A DNA stretch of 64,000 nt, taken from contig JALRME010000003.1 in NCBI GenBank assembly GCA_026120035.1, forward strand, positions 1,178,001 through 1,242,000, given 5' to 3'. Positions within the stretch are counted from its first letter, which is position 1, and every line of letters starts with the position of its first letter. The DNA is from Coleophoma eucalyptorum. Taxonomy: Eukaryota; Ascomycota; Leotiomycetes; Helotiales; Dermateaceae. Both the position numbers and the translations under genes were made by a program. The notes under the pieces are model-generated. The model made no database searches and was not told the origin of the DNA. It was given only the letters and a program-made list of their open reading frames with translations. Shown here one piece after another: positions 58,252-64,000 of the stretch.

Positions 58252-59817
58252 ATGGATGAGAACACCGCTCTCCTTCACGATGTGTCTGCTTCTGACGAAC
58301 AAACCGAGCATCCCACCCTCACGTACAGATCAGAAGTCTTCAAGTTAGCACGTAACACTCTCCCTATCACCCTGTCATTTGCACTGCAGCAGGTCATACA
58401 AGCTTGGAGCGTGATCATTGTCGGACGTCTAGGCACGTTTGAGCTCGGCGTTGCATCGTATGGATATAGTTTTGCAAATTGTACAGGGAGTTTAATTGCA
58501 ATCGGAGGAGCGACAGCTCTTGATACATTATGCTCGCAAGCCAAAGCTTCCACTAAAAGTGCGAAAGATTCTCACATGCTAGGCATTTATTTACAGCGTG
58601 GACTCTTGTTATTATTACTACAATTCGTCGTCACGATTGCCCCTCTATGGTGGCTGTCACCATACCTGTTTGATGCTCTAGGCCAAGAAGCTGAATTTGC
58701 AAGAACAACGGGACTGTTCCTTCGAATCTTGATCCCTGGTGGACTGCTGCAAATCTACTCCGAATGTCTAAAGCGATTTCTACAAATCCAAGGACTAAGC
58801 GACGCAGTCGGATGGATGATCGTCGCAGCAAGTGCCGTAGGGATTGTGGCCAACTACAGCTTTGTTCTTCTATTGGACATGGGTGTCTTGGGGGCTTCTT
58901 GTTCCCATGTCATATACCACGCATCAACAGCGATCTTCTTGACAGGCTGTGCTTGGAAAAGCAAGACGGCTCGTGAAGGATGGGGAGGCTTCTCTCGAGA
59001 AGCGTTCTCGAATTGCTGGGAATTCATCAAGCTTGCTCTCAGCGGAATCTTAACTGTTGCAACCGAGTTTTGGGGGTATGGGCATGTCTCTACTACTGGG
59101 TATATTAGATTAACCTCGTTAGATTTGAAACCATAGCTTTGATGGCTGCCAGACTGAGCGAGACCTCCATCGGAGCACAAAGTGTAAGACATGTCTGCGC
59201 ATCTATTCTACCTTCTCCACATCTTCTACTGCGTTGCAAGTTTAAAGACTAATAGACTTTGCTAGATCATTATGGCTTCCGATCAAATCCTAGCCTGCGT
59301 CCCCCTCGGGCTCGGCGTTGCAACAGCACACCGTATTGGCTACCTCCTTGGATCTGGGAACGTGAAAGGCGCAAAATTCATGTGTCGAATCCCATACATC
59401 GTAGCGCTCATAGTTGGACTTACCGAAGCACTAATTATAATCCTCTCCCGGAACATCTACGGCTACATATTCTCCTCCTCACCCTCCGTCGTCTCCTTGA
59501 CTGCTAGCATCCTGCCTTTGATGGCATTCTTTCAATACTTCGACATCAGCAACGGCGGCGCGGCGGGCGTACTGCGCGGAGCTGGGAAGACACACCTCGC
59601 TGGGGTCAGCAACGTGATTGCGTATTATGGAGTGGGTATTACGAGTGCTTATTATATGTGTTTTGTGAAGGGCTGGGATGTTTTTGGCCTTTGGGCTGGA
59701 ATAATTGCGGGTAGTATGGCACTACTATTGATTCAGTCGAGCTGGATATCAGTGATCAATTGGGAGGGGGAGAGTAAGCGGATTGAGGAGAGGTTGGAAC
59801 AAGCTTTGTTGAGGTGA
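58252..59817 (+). CDS. MATE family efflux transporter
   Basis: Multidrug and toxic compound extrusion antiporter, 478 residues, about 12 TM, in three exons (58252-59075, 59123-59183, 59266-59817). The 47-nt first intron (donor GTATGG) and the 82-nt second intron (donor GTAAGA, branch GACTAAT) keep the frame. The two MATE repeats are visible: LPITLSFALQQVIQAWSVII near residue 38 opens the first, ATEFWGFETIALMAARLSET the second, followed by SDQILACVPLGLGVATAHRI. Fungal MATE proteins usually sit at the plasma or vacuolar membrane and export cationic compounds; the substrate is unknown. Convergent with the zinc-finger gene. Confidence 0.93.
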
Positions 59818-60617
59818 TCTGAAGTGAGGGTGATCGTTGGAAACTTTTGACGCTTTTCGAACCGCAGAGCGTAGAGAGTGGATAACAGTTTAAAATTCGA
59901 ACGATTTTATATTTTAGACTTCATTTATTCTCGGCGAGTAAAAAATTTCATGGTTCGAATCACTCTGGCATGTACATGGTACGAGTATTACAGAAAATAT
60001 ATGTTGGTGAATATATCCAACCCAGAACCTATAGAACATCTGCAACATCGTTGAATCAAGCCGCAAAATTGACCTGGAAGACAATATCACAATAACGATG
60101 TCTCTATTATACAGAAGTTAAATGAATCTCCCTCTTCACCACGTAGTGCATTCTCTACCCTCGAAAGGGAGCAAAGAACCAGTGGAGCAGAGGTATAGTC
60201 TGAAGGCCGTTTTGCTTTTAACCTGACATAAATTTCTTGCGACAGAAAACTTTGGGTTTTTGTCTACGAATGTGAAAGGTAGGAACGAAAAAGAGATGAC
60301 AAAATGAAGATACCGCCATGTTGATAAAAAGCGAAAATAGCTCTTCAACGCCTATGAACGCCAATCTGTTCCAAGTAAAACTGCCTCGTTGATGATAAAA
60401 GTGCCACAAGAAAACAGAAAAAACAGAAAAAGTGAGACCAGAGAATATCGTCAGAAGCCCAAAGCCGACAGAGATAAAGACACCAGATTTTGCGATGTAT
60501 TCCGTACATCGGTATTTTACCACTCGACGCCTGCCTGTATAGAAACAGAATGGATGACCACCGGAACAAGAGCACACATGAGACACCCCGTTTGCTTGTA
60601 TCTCACGGAAATTGTTA
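59818..60617. other. Convergent 3' region
   Basis: 800 bp tail-to-tail spacer with the 3' UTRs of the MATE and zinc-finger genes, rich in A and T. A GGTTCGAAT near 59,953 resembles a tRNA B box but lacks the T-arm stem. Confidence 0.55.
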
Positions 60618-62723
60618 TTATGAATGACCACTCGCCGCTGCGTTGTTTTGAGATTGATTCCTAAGGGCCATAACATCGTCCTGGAGCCTCCTTATCATGT
60701 CCTCTTGGCTCTTTTCTTTATCCTCCATAGCAGCTACCTTATCGGACAGGTGTTTGACCCGATCCTCTAATGTCTGAACATAGGCCCACACTCCACGCTC
60801 ACCAGCCGCAAACAGGTTATTACTACTGTCGGCACTTCCACTACCCTGATGATGAGGTGCGCGGCCAGAAACTGGACTTTGTTGAGATTGGTGCATCGGG
60901 TTTTGTGATATCTGTATTTGCTGATTTTGTTGTCCATTTGCAGGATGCTGCTGGCCTGGAATCTGACTTTGAAGCGTATATCGATTGTCTGGAGGAGCTA
61001 GACCTGGCAACGGAGGAAGTTTAGAACTATGGGAAGTGCCATGTGGAGAGGGCAACGACATACCCGGAGGCGAAGGTCTATCGGACTGTCGACGTCCGAA
61101 GTGTTGGTGCTGAAATTGTGTAGTTAAACTTGGTGAACGTTGCCTATTGATTGACTCGTGCCCCAGCTGGTGGGAGTGCATGCCTGCTGGACTCAGTGGC
61201 TTTGGACTCTCTGTCATTCCTCCTTGAGAGAACATAGAGCCACTACCTGAATTGAGGGGTATGGAAGACATGTTCGCCGTTGGGGCGTGACCGCCAATAC
61301 TACTTTGCAGGCTTGCTGAGCCAGAACTTGACGAGTTGCCATGATCTGTCCCAGGCGGGTACAACCCTCCTTGGGGTGGAGCTTGTCGAGGTCCTGCAGG
61401 TGGGTATGTACTGGGTGTACGCATATGTGAAGGATAGTTATCCTGTGAAGCATGAGCGCTTGCCACATGCTGTGCTTTTATGCTTGGAAGGCTAAAGCGC
61501 CTTCGGTCCTCCTCAGTCATCTCAGTCTCATTACGCTGCGGGGTTCCATTCGTATACATCACTCCATCCATCTGCCGGTCGTCACCCTCTCCAGTATTAG
61601 ATTCATCGAAATCCTCATCACCCCCAAAACTGCCCATACTAGCTCTTCTGCCAGCACAGCCACCGTTGCCTTTGCTGTGACGGGCAAGTGCATCACCCCT
61701 TGCAAATTTTCGATCACACTTCGGGCATATATGAGGCCTCTCACCCGTGTGCAGCTTCATGTGTCGCTTGAGATCGTGCAGCCTTCTGAAGCGCATTGCA
61801 CATGTCTGGCAAACATAGGGTTTTTCTTGGCTGTGAGTTAACAAATGGCTTTTAAGGTTGTGATGGCGGGTGAATTCAGTGTCGCAGTACGGACATTTAT
61901 GTTTCTTTTGAGATGGTGATCTGGGTACAAGTTGTTGGGTTTGGCCAGCCATCGGGAGACTTGCTCCGCGTGGAGGTGCCCTAGGCGGATTTAACTGACC
62001 CATTACATTTCCTGGATATGTTAGGGCGCGATTGGAGGACTGTAGATCATCAACGGCCTGCAATTGCTGGTGTTGAGGAGCAGCTCTCAGTTCTCGTGGC
62101 TCGTCAACGACTCCTGCCATAGGGACAGGACTAGCCACGACCGTTGAACTTGCTGTCGCAGTCTGCGCTGTACTTCCCAGGCTTGCAAGACTGGTTACAC
62201 TTGCTGGACTTCTCTCAGCCTTCTCTTCGAGGGGTATTGGACTCGGAATTGTAATCGCGTTCGCGGCTGCTGACATTCCAGCACTCATGGTCGTGGTAGA
62301 TACTGGCGCATCTTGTGGTTTACTCATCGCAGCTCCACCACCAGCCATTAAAGATGCCAGAGCTGTGTGTCCAGGATTTTCACTCATTGCCCGTCCCTCG
62401 TTCTGCTTAACTTCTTCCCTCCTCCTCCTCTCGTCTTCTATTGCTGCTGCGCCTGTCAGAGGAGCTGCTGAGAAAGCAGGTGAAAAGTTCCCCCCAATTC
62501 GAGGCGACTTCGCCGGAGGTGAGGCGCCCAGGCCGGCACTGGCGATCGAGCTCAAGTTCGATGGCGTCTGGGACAATTCTGATCGACCGCGTTTAAGGGA
62601 TTTTAGTCGTGCCGCGTCGGATTCGAGCTGGTTGATTGCTATTGAGTTCGCTACGGCTGGGTCTGACAAAGTCGCATTGAAAAGAGGGGCGGAATTCGAC
62701 ACCGTTCCTTGCTGCGATGCCAT
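60618..62723 (-). CDS. C2H2 zinc-finger transcription factor with three tandem fingers
   Basis: Nuclear DNA-binding regulator, 701 residues, single exon. The N-terminal 265 residues are disordered and Ser/Ala/Pro-rich. Three consecutive fingers follow: finger 1 Cys277, Cys280, His293, His297 (HKCPYCDTEFTRHHNLKSH); finger 2 Cys305, Cys308, His321, His325 (VCQTCAMRFRRLHDLKRH), joined by a TGERP linker to finger 3 with Cys333, Cys336, His349 and Cys356 (C2HC). After it come long Gln/Ser/Pro-rich tracts and a C-terminal coiled coil near 645-690 (LEDRVKHLSDKVAAMEDKE) that could dimerise. The finger set recalls Azf1-like fungal regulators, but I do not assign a symbol. ATG 62723 is the first in the frame. 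Confidence 0.88.
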   Translation of the reverse strand: MASQQGTVSNSAPLFNATLSDPAVANSIAINQLESDAARLKSLKRGRSELSQTPSNLSSIASAGLGASPPAKSPRIGGNFSPAFSAAPLTGAAAIEDERRRREEVKQNEGRAMSENPGHTALASLMAGGGAAMSKPQDAPVSTTTMSAGMSAAANAITIPSPIPLEEKAERSPASVTSLASLGSTAQTATASSTVVASPVPMAGVVDEPRELRAAPQHQQLQAVDDLQSSNRALTYPGNVMGQLNPPRAPPRGASLPMAGQTQQLVPRSPSQKKHKCPYCDTEFTRHHNLKSHLLTHSQEKPYVCQTCAMRFRRLHDLKRHMKLHTGERPHICPKCDRKFARGDALARHSKGNGGCAGRRASMGSFGGDEDFDESNTGEGDDRQMDGVMYTNGTPQRNETEMTEEDRRRFSLPSIKAQHVASAHASQDNYPSHMRTPSTYPPAGPRQAPPQGGLYPPGTDHGNSSSSGSASLQSSIGGHAPTANMSSIPLNSGSGSMFSQGGMTESPKPLSPAGMHSHQLGHESINRQRSPSLTTQFQHQHFGRRQSDRPSPPGMSLPSPHGTSHSSKLPPLPGLAPPDNRYTLQSQIPGQQHPANGQQNQQIQISQNPMHQSQQSPVSGRAPHHQGSGSADSSNNLFAAGERGVWAYVQTLEDRVKHLSDKVAAMEDKEKSQEDMIRRLQDDVMALRNQSQNNAAASGHS

Positions 62724-64000
62724 AAGGCTAGTTGCTAGGGATCGAGGTCGATGGCGGGGGTTTATAGAAATACAGAGTTATTTATCTGCTACAGTTATGT
62801 TGCTCTCCTCTTAGGCCCTCAATATCATCTCGTGTGTTCGCGAGAAAACTGGGTGTGGCTGAGGGAAAGTTCAATTGCAGGTCGCAAGGCTGATGGTTCG
62901 GGGAGCAGAATCTGAACAGGAATGAATTGGAGACGATAAAAGCTGACAATGAAGTATCGCACTGTGCGTTGCTGACGGAATTTCAATGCGATAAATTGAG
63001 ACGAAAGGATTGGTCTCTGCAACAATCCAAGGGCGAAAGTATTGTGTTATTGGCTTGACAGAAACAAAGATCCTGAGGCGTCGCTGAGCATCATACCTAC
63101 TCGGTAAGTGGCGGAAAGGTATTGTGAGTAGCGTGAGTAGCGGGCCTTGCTGTCAGTATCGGTGTTGAAGAGAGCGCGACAAAGAGGGAATCGCAGGTAT
63201 CTTGCAGAGGCGACAGCGATGATGGTGACAGAGGTTTGCAGAATTGGAAAGCAGAGACGCTGACAACGACAAGTCGGTCGGGTCTTTTCTTTCAGCCAGG
63301 AAACGAGGAAGGTAGGCGTGGTAGGCAAAGGTATTGGTAGCAGCAGTTGAGCGATGACACAGCCTCAACGAGAAAGTGGCTTTTCATGACCAGTCCCGTT
63401 GTGGACATGTAGGATAATCCGTACGAGAGGGAGTGGCGTGGAACGGAAGCTGGGTGTGTGTTCCTGTATGGGGGGTCTGGTCGGGTCGGAGGAAGGACAG
63501 TGGAGAGTGGGTGGTGACTGGGACGATGGGGCACGACTGACTGGCTGGGCACATTCGGCTACGGCAGCCACGATGCTTCTTACAGGAGAGAGGCACAGAG
63601 GGTGAGCGGCGGCCTACCGAATCCCTTCCAGAGTAGGTAAGCAGCGCTCGCTGCCTCATGGGCTTCATGGATCATGGAAGTCCAGGTGCGCCGCCATCAT
63701 CGTACGAGGTACAAGCATGGCAAATCTGGGTGCTGTCCTGCCCGAGAAGCAGTTATTGCTACAATGTACAATATAGTACCTTCCTTTCCTTACTGCTTCT
63801 GCCGTCCACTAATAGCATTTGACTCAGGACCGACCAAATCATCGATAGCACCTGAGCCGCACATCATTATTTGAAATCATGAGAACCATTTGCCTGTCTC
63901 CCCCTTCTCCTCCTTGCCTTTTCCTTGACCAGCGCAACTATTCTTACTCGTCACGCGTGGTTGAGCCAAGGTTGGCTGGTCGCTAGGGGTTGGACAGTCG
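62724..64000. other. Upstream region of the zinc-finger gene to window end
   Basis: No coding gene supported. Open frames on both strands near 63,050-63,670 are overlapping shadows with CT or GA bias. This is probably the promoter and long leader of the transcription factor gene. Confidence 0.5.

Noticed and set aside
59945..59965. GGTTCGAAT resembling a tRNA T loop on the plus strand
   Set aside because: Flanking bases do not form a five-pair T stem and no upstream D arm or acceptor stem is visible.
1..64000. Secondary-metabolite cluster suggested by the MFS and MATE exporters
   Set aside because: No polyketide synthase, peptide synthetase, terpene synthase or pathway regulator lies near them, and housekeeping genes separate the transporters.
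1..64000. CRISPR arrays, insertion sequences or an intact retrotransposon
   Set aside because: No regularly spaced repeats, transposase, reverse transcriptase or long terminal repeats were seen; only short degenerate remnants in the AT-rich zones.

Overview
The window is nuclear DNA from a filamentous ascomycete (Pezizomycotina). Genes carry many short introns, mostly 45-110 nt, with GT..AG ends and CTGAC/CTAAC-type branch sites. The gene set is typical of moulds: a palF-type arrestin, a delta-12 oleate desaturase, a SUN-family wall glycosidase, fungal amino acid and sugar permeases, and U5 snRNP helicase Prp28. Composition and gene style would suit a leotiomycete, but I cannot fix the class from sequence alone. 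Intron-containing models below were spliced by eye; in each model marked confident the exon phases add up to one open frame.

Layout. 1-10 kb: an amino acid permease (nine exons) and a DHA-type drug-efflux MFS, both on +, in AT-rich flanks. 10-19 kb: the desaturase on + behind a 3.6 kb gene-free upstream region, then a convergent basic, coiled-coil protein of unknown function on -. 19.5-27.2 kb: three - strand genes, an Hcs1/IGHMBP2-type helicase, a DUF202 membrane protein and a SUN-family protein. 27-41 kb: a sparse, AT-rich accessory stretch holding an intronless GH3 glycosidase of bacterial-like type, a degenerate Gfd2-like nuclease-domain gene, protein-like debris in shifting frames (including possible P450 motifs), an 87-bp tandem duplication and a 106-residue small protein. 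41.3-62.7 kb: a dense housekeeping block with mitochondrial ribosomal mL25 and prp28 (divergent), a sugar transporter, palF, mnd1, an M1 aminopeptidase, dph4, a MATE exporter and a three-finger zinc-finger regulator. The last 1.3 kb is upstream sequence of that regulator.

The genes do not form one pathway or a biosynthetic cluster. Loose themes are transport (four secondary transporters), RNA and protein biogenesis (prp28, mL25, dph4), meiosis and DNA metabolism (mnd1, hcs1), and pH signalling (palF). I found no tRNA, rRNA, CRISPR array or complete transposon. The best leads are the GH3 gene as a transfer candidate, a hidden upstream exon giving the aminopeptidase a mitochondrial-type leader, an intron directly behind the ATG of mnd1, and the decaying gene remnants at 31-32 kb and 36-39 kb.
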